DNA of 64,000 nucleotides from Actinacidiphila epipremni (GTDB lineage Bacteria; Actinomycetota; Actinomycetes; Streptomycetales; Streptomycetaceae): NCBI RefSeq assembly GCF_012034175.1, contig NZ_JAATEJ010000018.1, positions 1 to 64,000 of the forward strand, read 5' to 3'. Shown piece by piece: positions 1 to 7,940 of this stretch (position 1 is its first letter; each line of letters starts with the position of its first letter). The notes under the pieces were generated by a model. It saw only the letters and a program-made list of their open reading frames with translations, ran no database searches and was not told where the DNA came from. The position numbers and the translations under genes were made by a program.

Positions 1-344
1 GTGTGTCCCAGAAGGTGCGATGCAGCCGCAGCGGTGGAGTTGTTGAGGAACGACCTGCGGTTCACGGGCTGCTCCATATCGCCTGCGCAACTGTTCTGAG
101 CCGTCGGTTCGAATCCAAGCTCTTCCAGAGAACACCCGAACACCGCCTCCAGGGCAAGCCGCGTACGCTTCCAGGGGCGTCGGGTTCTTCCCGTGACCCA
201 ATACCTCACCATGCGGTCGCTGACAGTGCCCTCTTCACCATGCTCACGCAGCCAGTCGTTCAGCACTTCGGCCAACTCCGCCTGCCCGAAGCCTGCCTCA
301 GCGATCTTGCGCCGAAGAAGCGCATTGCCCGTCGATGCACTCAC
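1..344 (-). CDS. HTH regulator with twin-arginine-like motif, C-terminus cut by window edge
   Basis: Read on the minus strand from GTG at 344, this frame is open to the left edge (114 codons seen). Residues 1-75 look like an XRE/Cro-type helix-turn-helix domain (LLRRKIAEAGFGQAELAEVL, then SDRMVRYWVTGRTRRPW). Further on comes NRRSFLNNSTAAAASHLLG, an RR-x-F-L stretch followed by a hydrophobic run. Streptomycetes carry many regulators with an N-terminal HTH, an internal RRxFL motif and a TPR-like C-terminus, and this fits that type. The missing 3' part would hold the sensor domain. It is transcribed away from the small peptide gene at 510, so it may be the local regulator (inference). Confidence 0.6.
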   Translation of the reverse strand, partial: MSASTGNALLRRKIAEAGFGQAELAEVLNDWLREHGEEGTVSDRMVRYWVTGRTRRPWKRTRLALEAVFGCSLEELGFEPTAQNSCAGDMEQPVNRRSFLNNSTAAAASHLLGH

Positions 345-357
345 AGTAGCGACGCTG

Positions 358-379
358 TGACATACGGGTGCCGGTGTCA
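358..379. promoter_or_regulatory. Inverted repeat between the HTH gene and the small peptide gene
   Basis: TGACA and TGTCA are separated by 12 bases between two divergent genes. TTGACA read on the minus strand (380-375) could also be a -35 element for the HTH gene. Function is a guess from position and symmetry only. The rest of the 345-509 gap shows nothing else recognisable. Confidence 0.25.
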
Positions 380-509
380 AGGGACGGCCCCTTCGAGAGT
401 TTCCGGTTCTCCGCGAGTGCGCCTCACGGAGCGTTTCCTCCTCAGGCGGATCGGCGACCCGTTCACTGAAGACCGATGCACACCGTTCCCTTCGGAAAGA
501 GGTACGCCA

Positions 510-680
510 GTGAAGCCCATGGTGCCGACGAGCGAGCCGGCCATCTCCGACGACGCCCTGAACGACCTGGTCTCCGCAATCAAGGAGGACCCGGTCGGGG
601 TCGTGACCGGCGTGATGACGCGCGTGGTCGCGTCGAGGAGCGACGCGAACAACTGCATGATGGGCGGCTGGACCGCCTGA
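510..680 (+). CDS. 56-residue RiPP-precursor-like peptide
   Basis: GTG start at 510 with GGAAAGAGG 7-15 bases upstream; stop at 678-680. The product has an acidic, helix-prone N-terminal part (residues 9-40, with SDDALNDLVSAIKEDP), then a short polar joint (SRSDAN) and the tail NNCMMGGWTA. An acidic leader with a short Cys/Gly/Trp tail, placed 91 bases before an HExxH modification-type enzyme, is the usual look of a ribosomally made, post-translationally modified peptide. The leader would be residues 1 to about 45 and the core about 46-56; this split is inferred. I do not recognise the peptide family. It could instead be an unmodified small protein, but the lone Cys, GG and Trp at the extreme C-terminus favour a RiPP core. 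Confidence 0.6.
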   Translation: MKPMVPTSEPAISDDALNDLVSAIKEDPVGVVTGVMTRVVASRSDANNCMMGGWTA

Positions 681-771
681 CCGGCAGCCCGGCGCCCCGA
701 CTTCCGAACGCGCCCGGGGCGGGGACACCACGTCTCGGGCGCGCGCCAGACCACGTCAAGGGGGATCCCTC

Positions 772-1653
772 GTGCACTTCATGAACCTCGGCCACACCTA
801 CGAGAACACGGCGCGGATGGTCTCCGCGCTCATTCGCGAATACCCCACGGCAGAGGAACTGCCGGCCGCGTACCGAAAGGCCATCAGTACGCTCCGGCCC
901 CTGCCGGCCCATTACAACGACGACAAGAACAACAACCACGCCGCCATCACCTTCGAGGACGGCGGATGGGCGGGCCACTGCCTCAACCACGGGATCTTCG
1001 ACCACATCTTCGGCGGGGCCACGCCGAGCGACGCCGCCACTCGTGACGGCTGGCGGGGGAACATCACCGCGGCTCTCCGGCACCTCCGCGACGTGAGTCC
1101 GGGTCTCCACCGGATGGTCCGGCTGTTGGTGACGGACATCGTGGTCCTGAACTCGGGGGCGGACGGCGGAGGTTCCGCCTCCCAGATGCCCGGCGTCGTC
1201 GTCATGAGCCCTGGCCGCGGGTGGAAGGTGCCGCAGTACGCCGAGTGCCTGACACACGAGGCCATGCACCTCAACCTGTTCGTCGCAGACACGGTTTACG
1301 GCACCTTCGCCCTGCCGTCCACCGACCTGGAGGCCGACGAACACCGCGCTCTCTCGGCCGTCAAGATCGGCCGGAAGAGGCCGCTGGACAAGGCGTTTCA
1401 CGCGGCAGCCGTCACCGTTCCGCTGATGTACCTGCAGCACCGGCGCGGCACCACCGAACTCATCGACCTCTACACGCAGTCGCTGCGCGACGCCTGCGCG
1501 GACCTGGCCTCGCACCGCAGCGTCTTCACCGACTACGGCGCGATGCTCCTGGACGAACTGTGCGGCTTCGCAGACGACATCGACTTCGCGCACGTCGCCA
1601 GGACCATCACCGATCCCGCGTACGCGGGATACCGGCCGGCGGTGGCCGCCTAG
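772..1653 (+). CDS. HExxH-motif peptide-modification protein (putative peptide beta-hydroxylase)
   Basis: 293 residues. GTG start chosen because AAGGGGGA lies 6 bases upstream. The zinc/iron-binding motif HEAMH is at residues 162-166 (ECLTHEAMHLNLF), followed by EADEHRAL and a basic stretch GRKRP near 200-204. No signal peptide or membrane segment. This matches the actinobacterial family annotated as HEXXH-motif putative peptide modification proteins, some of which are now named aKG-HExxH-type peptide beta-hydroxylases: iron/2-oxoglutarate enzymes acting on RiPP precursors rather than proteases. The third metal ligand cannot be identified by eye. It directly follows the precursor-like gene at 510 and is probably co-transcribed with it. 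A metallopeptidase role remains possible. Confidence 0.7.
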   Translation: MHFMNLGHTYENTARMVSALIREYPTAEELPAAYRKAISTLRPLPAHYNDDKNNNHAAITFEDGGWAGHCLNHGIFDHIFGGATPSDAATRDGWRGNITAALRHLRDVSPGLHRMVRLLVTDIVVLNSGADGGGSASQMPGVVVMSPGRGWKVPQYAECLTHEAMHLNLFVADTVYGTFALPSTDLEADEHRALSAVKIGRKRPLDKAFHAAAVTVPLMYLQHRRGTTELIDLYTQSLRDACADLASHRSVFTDYGAMLLDELCGFADDIDFAHVARTITDPAYAGYRPAVAA

Positions 1654-1664
1654 GCGGGCTCCCA

Positions 1665-2348
1665 CTACTCGAAGAGGATTCCCACTTCGCGTGCAAGGCT
1701 CAGGGCCAGCTCCATTGCCCCTGGGCCTTGCACAGTTGCGCCTTTGAAATGGGCCACTCCCGCTACGTCGACCAGCGTCGAGTTCTCAAACCGGACGTTA
1801 CCCATGGCGACGTTGCCGAACTGTGCACCCGTGAGGTCGCAGTTCACGAAACGCACGTTGTGCATCTCCGAGAACTGGAAGTCGGCTCCAGCCATACGGC
1901 AGTCGACAAACGCCACGGCGTAGATCTTCGCGTTCCGGTACATGGCCGGCGCACTGACACAGCTCTCGAAGGTCACGTCGCGAAAAGTGCCGGATTTCCA
2001 CGAGGAGCCCGTCATACGGCTGCCCGTCACGTGACAGCGCACCAGCGACACGTTCTGCGCCGAGACCTCGGCGAAGTCACATGTCTCGATCCGCGAGTCG
2101 CTGATCTGACTCTGGCGCAGGCGAGTCCCGGCGAAACGCAGGTTGCTGAAGATGCAGCCCTCTATCTCAACCGCCTCGACGTCCCGGGCGGCCAAGTGGC
2201 TTCCGTCGTAACGCACCTGCCGAATGACCACATCATCCTCGAAGTCGTCCCTGGGGAATTCCGCTTGTCGCAGCACAGTGGGAAGGCGCGGAGAGGCCGG
2301 ATTCTTCACTCGTGTGGTCTTGCCGAGTTTCCGGTCGGTTGGAGGCAT
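1665..2348 (-). CDS. Pentapeptide-repeat protein
   Basis: 227 residues, ATG at 2348; the ribosome binding site is weak. From about residue 55 to 205 the sequence runs in five-residue coils typical of a right-handed quadrilateral beta-helix: CIFSN LRFAG TRLRQ SQISD SRIET CDFAE, later MAGAD FQFSE MHNVR FVNCD LTGAQ. No signal peptide. Family members include DNA mimics that protect gyrase (Qnr, MfpA, McbG, AlbG), although many pentapeptide proteins have no known role. It converges on the HExxH gene with only 11 bases between stop codons, so it could supply immunity to the peptide made there. That link is inference from position. Confidence 0.8.
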   Translation of the reverse strand: MPPTDRKLGKTTRVKNPASPRLPTVLRQAEFPRDDFEDDVVIRQVRYDGSHLAARDVEAVEIEGCIFSNLRFAGTRLRQSQISDSRIETCDFAEVSAQNVSLVRCHVTGSRMTGSSWKSGTFRDVTFESCVSAPAMYRNAKIYAVAFVDCRMAGADFQFSEMHNVRFVNCDLTGAQFGNVAMGNVRFENSTLVDVAGVAHFKGATVQGPGAMELALSLAREVGILFE

Positions 2349-2471
2349 GCGTCGATAGTCCGTTTCACCGATGGGGAAGCGACTGGATACTCCACCCTAC
2401 GACGAGTCGGCGCTCCGTATCGACGATCTCCCTGCCACCGAAGGAGGACTCGTTCGGTTCAGCGCGTGAAA

Positions 2472-3785
2472 TCAATGCCTCCGCCGCTGGGCGTAGCGGT
2501 CCTGGACGAGGGTCATGGCTCCCAAGGGGTCTGCGGCGACCTGCGAGGCCGAGAAGTAGACGTTGCCGCGGACCTCAGGGTAGTGGGCGCAGAGGTCGAG
2601 GTGGCGGAGGAGTTCGCGGGGGTCCTGCCACGGGGCCGGTTGGGTCGGGTCGCCGGCTTTGTAGAGGGCCTCGCCGATGTACAGATTCACACCGGTGCCT
2701 CGGACGACGTCGGACCACCAGGGGACGAGGGTCGCGTAGTCGGCGGCGGCGAAGCCGATGTTCCAGTAGACCTGGGGGACGATGTAGTCGATCCAGCCGC
2801 GCTTGACCCAGCCGCGGGTGTCGGCGTGGAGGTCGTCGTAGGTCTGGACGCCGGCGGTGGTGGCCGAGCCGAGGGGGTCGTTCGCGGCGTTGCGCCATAC
2901 GCCGAAGGGGCTGATGCCGAACTGCGTGCCGGGGCGGATGGCCTTGATGCGGGCGGCGGTCTCGCGCACCAGCAGGTCGGTGTTGTGGCGGCGCCAGGCG
3001 TCGCGGTCGGGGAAGCCGGCGCCGTACGCGGCGTAGGCGGCGTCGTCGTCGAAGACCTGGCCGGCGACCGGGTAGGGGTAGAAGTAGTCGTCCCAGTGCA
3101 CGGCGTCGACCGGGTAGCGGCGCACCGCGTCGAGCATCGCGTCCTGGACAAAGCGGCGGACCTCGGGCAGGCCCGGGTTGTAGTAGAGCTTGCCGCCGTA
3201 GGTGACGGTCCACTCCGGGTGCCGGCGCGCGGGGTGGGTGGGGGCGAGCAGGGCCGGGTCGGCGCTGTTGGCGACACGGTAGGGGTTGAACCACGCGTGC
3301 AGCTCCAGGCCGCGGCGGTGCGCCTCGCGCACGGCGGTGCCCAGCGGGTCCCAGCCGGGGTCGCAGCCCTGCGTGCCGGTCAGATACGCCGCCCACGGCT
3401 CGTACGGGGAGGGCCAGAAGGCGTCGGCGGTCGGGCGGACCTGGAACATCACGGCGTTGAGCCGGCGCTCCACGGCGAGGTCGAGCAGGTCCAGCAGCTC
3501 CTGGCGCTGCTGGGCGGGCGGCAGGCCGGGGGCGGAGGGCCAGTCGGTGTTGGCCACCGTGGCGATCCACATGCCGCGCAGCTCCCGCCGCCGGCCCGGC
3601 CGCCGGTGCCGCTCCCCCGCCGGCGCCCCAGCCGCAGCCGCGGCCTGAGCAGCCCGAGCCCCAGGCTGAGCAGCCCCCACCCCAGCCCCCGCCCCAGCCC
3701 GGGCCTGCGCCGGCGCCGGCAGCGCGATGGCCGCCGCCACCCCGACCGCGCCGGTTGTGAGCGTTCGCCGCGAGAGCCCTGCCAT
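2472..3785 (-). CDS. Tat-exported glycosylhydrolase-like protein, GH10-like (GHL10/DUF187) family
   Basis: 437 residues from ATG at 3785, chosen because GGAGG lies just upstream and it opens a Tat signal (SRRTLTTGAVGVAAAIALPAPAQA); a longer frame upstream lacks these. After an Ala/Pro-rich spacer the catalytic (beta/alpha)8 domain begins at ELRGMWIATVANTDWPS and contains LNAVMFQVRPTADAFWPS, HAWFNPYRV, VDAVHWDDYFYP and ISPFGVWRN, hallmarks of the PF02638 family. Family members are secreted or surface glycan hydrolases; the exact substrate is unknown. It is divergent from the GH74 gene with 351 bases between them, so it may belong to the same polysaccharide-degrading neighbourhood. Confidence 0.88.
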   Translation of the reverse strand: MAGLSRRTLTTGAVGVAAAIALPAPAQARAGAGAGVGAAQPGARAAQAAAAAGAPAGERHRRPGRRRELRGMWIATVANTDWPSAPGLPPAQQRQELLDLLDLAVERRLNAVMFQVRPTADAFWPSPYEPWAAYLTGTQGCDPGWDPLGTAVREAHRRGLELHAWFNPYRVANSADPALLAPTHPARRHPEWTVTYGGKLYYNPGLPEVRRFVQDAMLDAVRRYPVDAVHWDDYFYPYPVAGQVFDDDAAYAAYGAGFPDRDAWRRHNTDLLVRETAARIKAIRPGTQFGISPFGVWRNAANDPLGSATTAGVQTYDDLHADTRGWVKRGWIDYIVPQVYWNIGFAAADYATLVPWWSDVVRGTGVNLYIGEALYKAGDPTQPAPWQDPRELLRHLDLCAHYPEVRGNVYFSASQVAADPLGAMTLVQDRYAQRRRH

Positions 3786-4055
3786 GCCTGCCTCCTGACG
3801 TCGCGCCGGCCCCGCGGCCGGGCATCGTCCATCCCTGCCCCGCGCGCCGCGCCCTTGAACGTACCGGCGCACGCGGGGCGTACGGACGGCGTCCCGCATG
3901 ACGCACCGTCAACCCGCCGGGCGAGCCGGCCGGTGAGCGGTACGAGCCCCCCGTGCGCCCCGCCGCCCGCCCCGGCAGGGCGGGACCCCCGCGGCCCGGC
4001 ACCGGCTCACAGGGCTTCTCCGGGAGGAATGCGAGCGCTATCATCGGACCTCTCG

Positions 4056-4069
4056 TGGGAGCGCTCCCA
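4056..4069. promoter_or_regulatory. CebR operator (TGGGAGCGCTCCCA) upstream of GH74 gene
   Basis: A perfect 14-bp palindrome identical to the established CebR consensus, 67 bases before the GH74 start codon. CebR is the LacI-type repressor of cellulose and cello-oligosaccharide use in streptomycetes and is released by cellobiose or cellotriose. The 351-base gap 3786-4136 in which it sits shows no gene. The GH10-like gene on the other side starts 271 bases away and is less likely to be controlled by this box. Confidence 0.9.
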
Positions 4070-4136
4070 CGCGCATGCACCTCCCCCACCCGCACCGCGC
4101 TCCCGTCCGTCCACCCCCACACACAAGGACGTACGC

Positions 4137-6923
4137 ATGCTTCGCAGACCCCTCGCCGCGCTCGTCGCGGCGCTCTCCCTCATCGGCGGCGCCCTGGGCG
4201 TCGCGTCGGCCACCGCCGCCGCCACCGGCGCCACCGGCGGCTCCGGCGCGGCGGCGCAAGCCGCACCCGCCGCCGTGGCGGACACGTACACCTGGAAGAA
4301 CGTGCAGATCGAGGGCGGCGGCTTCATCCCCGGCATCGTCTTCAACCAGTCGGAGAAGAACCTCGCCTACGCCCGCACCGACATCGGCGGCGCCTACCGC
4401 TGGAACCAGTCGACGAAGTCCTGGACCCCGCTGCTGGACTCGGCCGGCTGGACGGACTGGAACCGCAACGGCGTGGTGAGCCTGGCCACCGACGCGCTCG
4501 CACCCGACAAGGTGTACGCGGCGGTCGGGATGTACACCAACTCCTGGGACCCGGACAACGGCGCCATCCTGCGCTCCTCCGACCGCGGCACGACCTGGCA
4601 GGCGACGGCGCTGCCCTTCAAGCTCGGCGGCAACATGCCGGGCCGCGGCATGGGCGAGCGGCTGGCGATCGACCCGAACAAGGACAGCGTGCTCTACTTC
4701 GCCGCCCCCAGCGGCAACGGCCTGTGGCGCAGCACCGACTCCGGCGTGACCTGGGCGAAGGTCGCCTCCTTCCCCAACGCCGGCACCTACGTCGCCGACC
4801 CCACCGACAGCACCGGCTACCAGAGCGACAACCAGGGCGACGTGTGGGTGACCTTCGACCCGCGCACCGGCACCAAGGGCAGCACCACGCAGACCATTTA
4901 CGTCGGCGTCGCCGACAAGGACAACACCGTCTACCGCTCCACCGACGGCGGTACGACCTGGTCGCGGCTGGCCGGCCAGCCCACCGGCTACATCGCGCAC
5001 AAGGGCGTCCTGGACAGCGTCAACGGCTACCTCTACCTCGCCACCAGCGACACCGGCGGCCCGTACGACGGCGCCAAGGGCCAGGTGTGGCGGTACGCGA
5101 CGGCCACCGGCACCTGGACGAACGTCAGCCCGATGTCGGACGCGGACACCTACTTCGGCTACAGCGGCCTGAGCGTGGACCGGCAGCACCCCGGCACGGT
5201 CATGGTCACCGGCTACAGCTCCTGGTGGGCGGACACCCAGATCTTCCGGTCCACCGACAGCGGCGCCACCTGGACCCGCGCGTGGGACACCCCCAGCTAC
5301 CCGACCCGCAGCGACCGCTACACCATGGACATCTCCGCCTCCCCGTGGCTGAGCTGGGGCGGCAACCCGGCGCCGCCCGAGGAGGCGCCCAAGCTCGGCT
5401 GGATGACGGAGTCGCTGGAGATCGACCCGTTCGACTCCAACCGCATGTGGTACGGCACCGGCGCCACGCTCTACGGCACCGACAACCTCACCAACTGGGA
5501 CACCGGCGCGAAGTTCACCGTCAAGCCCAACGCCAAGGGCCTGGAGGAGACCTCCGTGCAGGACCTGATCAGCCCGCCCACCGGCGCCCCGCTGATCAGC
5601 GCGCTCGGCGACCTCGGCGGTTTTAGGCACACCAGCCTCGACACGGTGCCGCCGATGATGTTCACCCAGCCGAACTTCACCACCACCACGAGCCTGGACT
5701 ACGCCGGGACGAACGCGAACATCGTCGTCCGGGTCGGGAACATCGACTCCGGCGCGCATGTCGCCTTCTCCACCGACAACGGCGCCAACTGGTTCGCCGG
5801 CACCGACCCCTCGGGCGCGAGCGGCGGTACGGTCGCGGCGGCGGCCGACGGCAGCGGCTTCGTGTGGAGCCCGTCGGGCACCGGCGTCCAGCACACCACC
5901 GGCTTCGGCTCCTCCTGGCAGGCGTCCACCGGCATCCCCACCGGCGCGGCCGTCGCCTCGGACCGGGTGAACCCGAAGAAGTTCTACGGCCTGTCCGGCG
6001 GCAGGTTCTACGTCAGCACCGACGGCGGCGCGACCTTCACCGCGACCGCGGCGACCGGGCTGCCCGCCGACAGCGGCAAGCTCAAGGCGCTGCCCGGCAC
6101 CGAGGGCGACGTGTGGGTCGTCGGCGGCTCGGGCTCCACGTACGGGCTGTGGCACTCCACCAACTCCGGGGCGTCCTTCAGCAAGCTGGCCAATGTGCAG
6201 GAGGCCGACACCATCGGCTTCGGCAAGGCCGCGCCCGGCGCCTCCTACCAGGCGCTCTACACCAGCGCGAAGATCGGCGGGGTGCGCGGCATCTTCCGCT
6301 CCACCGACGCCGGCGCGAGCTGGGTGCGGATCAACGACGACGCCCACCAGTACGGCGTGACCAACGCGGCGATCACCGGCGACCCGCGGGTCTACGGGCG
6401 GGTGTACGTCGCGACGAACGGGCGCGGGATCATCTACGGCGACACGTCGGACACCTCGGGCGGCGGTACGACCCCGCCGACGACACCTCCGACCACTCCC
6501 CCGACGACCCCGCCCACCACGCCGCCCACCACACCTCCGACGACTCCGCCGACCACACCGCCCACGACCCCGCCCACCACGCCGCCGACGAGCGCGCCGG
6601 CCGGGGCGTGCACGGTCGGGTACACGATCACCAACCAGTGGCCCGGCGGCTTCCAGGCGTCGGTGACGGTCACCAACAAGGGCAGTGCGGCCGTGGCCGG
6701 CTGGAAGGTCGGCTGGTCCTTCGGCGCCGGTGAGACGGTGACGTCGCTGTGGAGCGCGGACTACTCCCAGAGCGGCGCGGCGGTCACGGTGACCGCGCCG
6801 GGCTGGGCGACCACGATCCCGGCCGGCGGCAACGCCGTCTTCGGCTTCACGGGCGCCGCGCCCGGCACCCCGGCGGTACCGGCCGCCTTCACGCTCAACG
6901 GCACGGCCTGCGCCAAGGGCTGA
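4137..6923 (+). CDS. Secreted GH74 xyloglucanase/endoglucanase with C-terminal CBM2
   Basis: 928 residues. ATG at 4137 with AAGGAC upstream and a Sec signal (LRRPLAALVAALSLIGGALGVASATA). The catalytic part is a double seven-bladed propeller with many BNR/Asp-box motifs (RSSDRGTTW, RSTDSGVTW, RSTDGGTTW). The two regions that carry the catalytic aspartates in GH74 are present: ARTDIGGAYRW and SALGDLGGF. A Thr-Pro linker (TPPTTPP repeats) follows, then a family 2 cellulose-binding module starting at CTVGYTITNQW with paired Cys at both ends. Role: hydrolysis of xyloglucan in plant cell walls outside the cell. Control by cellobiose through CebR is expected from the operator at 4056. Confidence 0.95.
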   Translation: MLRRPLAALVAALSLIGGALGVASATAAATGATGGSGAAAQAAPAAVADTYTWKNVQIEGGGFIPGIVFNQSEKNLAYARTDIGGAYRWNQSTKSWTPLLDSAGWTDWNRNGVVSLATDALAPDKVYAAVGMYTNSWDPDNGAILRSSDRGTTWQATALPFKLGGNMPGRGMGERLAIDPNKDSVLYFAAPSGNGLWRSTDSGVTWAKVASFPNAGTYVADPTDSTGYQSDNQGDVWVTFDPRTGTKGSTTQTIYVGVADKDNTVYRSTDGGTTWSRLAGQPTGYIAHKGVLDSVNGYLYLATSDTGGPYDGAKGQVWRYATATGTWTNVSPMSDADTYFGYSGLSVDRQHPGTVMVTGYSSWWADTQIFRSTDSGATWTRAWDTPSYPTRSDRYTMDISASPWLSWGGNPAPPEEAPKLGWMTESLEIDPFDSNRMWYGTGATLYGTDNLTNWDTGAKFTVKPNAKGLEETSVQDLISPPTGAPLISALGDLGGFRHTSLDTVPPMMFTQPNFTTTTSLDYAGTNANIVVRVGNIDSGAHVAFSTDNGANWFAGTDPSGASGGTVAAAADGSGFVWSPSGTGVQHTTGFGSSWQASTGIPTGAAVASDRVNPKKFYGLSGGRFYVSTDGGATFTATAATGLPADSGKLKALPGTEGDVWVVGGSGSTYGLWHSTNSGASFSKLANVQEADTIGFGKAAPGASYQALYTSAKIGGVRGIFRSTDAGASWVRINDDAHQYGVTNAAITGDPRVYGRVYVATNGRGIIYGDTSDTSGGGTTPPTTPPTTPPTTPPTTPPTTPPTTPPTTPPTTPPTTPPTSAPAGACTVGYTITNQWPGGFQASVTVTNKGSAAVAGWKVGWSFGAGETVTSLWSADYSQSGAAVTVTAPGWATTIPAGGNAVFGFTGAAPGTPAVPAAFTLNGTACAKG

Positions 6924-6929
6924 CCGACC

Positions 6930-6972
6930 GCCGGGCCCGCCCGTCCGCCGCGAGCCGGCGGGCGGGCCCGGC
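6930..6972 (+). terminator. Hairpin terminator after the GH74 gene
   Basis: Seven bases after the stop codon, GCCGGGCCCGCC (6930-6941) pairs perfectly with 6961-6972, extendable by two more pairs inward. No T-tract follows, which is usual for streptomycete terminators. Confidence 0.7.
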
Positions 6973-7049
6973 GCCGCGTCCGCCGGCGGCCCGGGTAACG
7001 TACCGGAGGGTAGGCAGGTGGCGGCGGAGCAGCGTGAAGGGCTGGTCGA

Positions 7050-7907
7050 GTGGGAGACATCGAGCGCGTCGGAGTCGTGGGCGCCGGTCAGATGGGGTCC
7101 GGTATCGCCGAGGTGTGCGCGAAGGCCGGGCTGGACGTCCGGGTCGCGGAGACCACCGGTGAGGCGCTGGAGCTGGGCCGGGGGCGGCTCACCAACTCCC
7201 TCGGCAAGGCCGCCGAGCGAGGCAAGATCACCGAGGAGCAGCGGGACGCGGCGCTGGGCCGGCTGAGCTTCACCACCGACCTCGGCGAGTTCGCCGACCG
7301 CGACCTGGTCATCGAGGCGGTCGTGGAGGACGAGCGGGTCAAGACCGACATCTTCAAGGTGCTGGACCAGGTGGTGCGGCGCGAGGACGCGATCCTGGCG
7401 TCCAACACCTCCTCGATCCCGCTGGTACGGCTCGCGGTCGCGACGTCACGGCCGGACCGGGTGCTCGGCATCCACTTCTTCAACCCCGCGCCCGTGCAGG
7501 CCCTGGTGGAGCTGATCCCGGCGCTGACCACCGGCAGCGAGACCTTCACGCGCGCGGAGGACTTCGTCGCGAAGGTGCTGGGCAAGCACGCGATCCGGGC
7601 GCGGGACCGCTCGGGCTTCGTCGTCAACGCGCTGCTGGTGCCGTATCTGCTGTCGGCGATCCGGATGTACGAGTCGGGTATCGCGACCCGCGAGGACATC
7701 GACAACGGCATGGAGATGGGCTGCGCCCACCCGATGGGGCCGCTCAAGCTGTCGGACCTGATCGGCCTGGACACGGTCGCGGCGATCGCCGACTCGATGT
7801 ACGCGGAGTACAAGGAGCCGCTGTACGCGGCGCCGCCGCTGCTGCAGCGGATGGTGGACGCCGGACGGCTCGGCCGGAAGTCCGGGGCGGGCTTCTACCC
7901 GTACTGA
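7050..7907 (+). CDS. 3-hydroxybutyryl-CoA dehydrogenase
   Basis: 285 residues, GTG start with AAGGG about 8 bases upstream. The N-terminal NAD-binding Rossmann motif is GVVGAGQMGSGIAEVC (GxGxxG). Then come VIEAVVED, SNTSSI and the signature HFFNPAPVQALVELI with the catalytic His. The C-terminal helical domain ends DAGRLGRKSGAGFYPY, as in the Hbd/PaaH/FadB2 family, and the length is typical for the single-domain enzyme. It oxidises (S)-3-hydroxyacyl-CoA to 3-ketoacyl-CoA, in fatty-acid or aromatic catabolism or in supply of butyryl-CoA-type units. It stands alone: the neighbours are not pathway genes, so the physiological direction cannot be told from context. Confidence 0.93.
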   Translation: MGDIERVGVVGAGQMGSGIAEVCAKAGLDVRVAETTGEALELGRGRLTNSLGKAAERGKITEEQRDAALGRLSFTTDLGEFADRDLVIEAVVEDERVKTDIFKVLDQVVRREDAILASNTSSIPLVRLAVATSRPDRVLGIHFFNPAPVQALVELIPALTTGSETFTRAEDFVAKVLGKHAIRARDRSGFVVNALLVPYLLSAIRMYESGIATREDIDNGMEMGCAHPMGPLKLSDLIGLDTVAAIADSMYAEYKEPLYAAPPLLQRMVDAGRLGRKSGAGFYPY

Positions 7908-7940
7908 GCGGGTTCGCGGGGCCGCGGCGGCCCGGGCCCG

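Noticed and set aside
104-122. tRNA T-loop-like GGTTCGAATCC
   Set aside because: The flanking bases do not form a T-stem and no acceptor or anticodon arm can be built around it; it falls within the coding frame of the HTH gene (GFEP).
3-680. 225-codon frame at the left end
   Set aside because: Its last 57 codons are the real small peptide gene, but the first part is the complement of the HTH regulator and has no start signal.
6470-6600. CRISPR-like or satellite array in the GH74 gene
   Set aside because: The repeats are in-frame Thr-Pro linker codons between catalytic and cellulose-binding domains, not spaced repeats with unique spacers.
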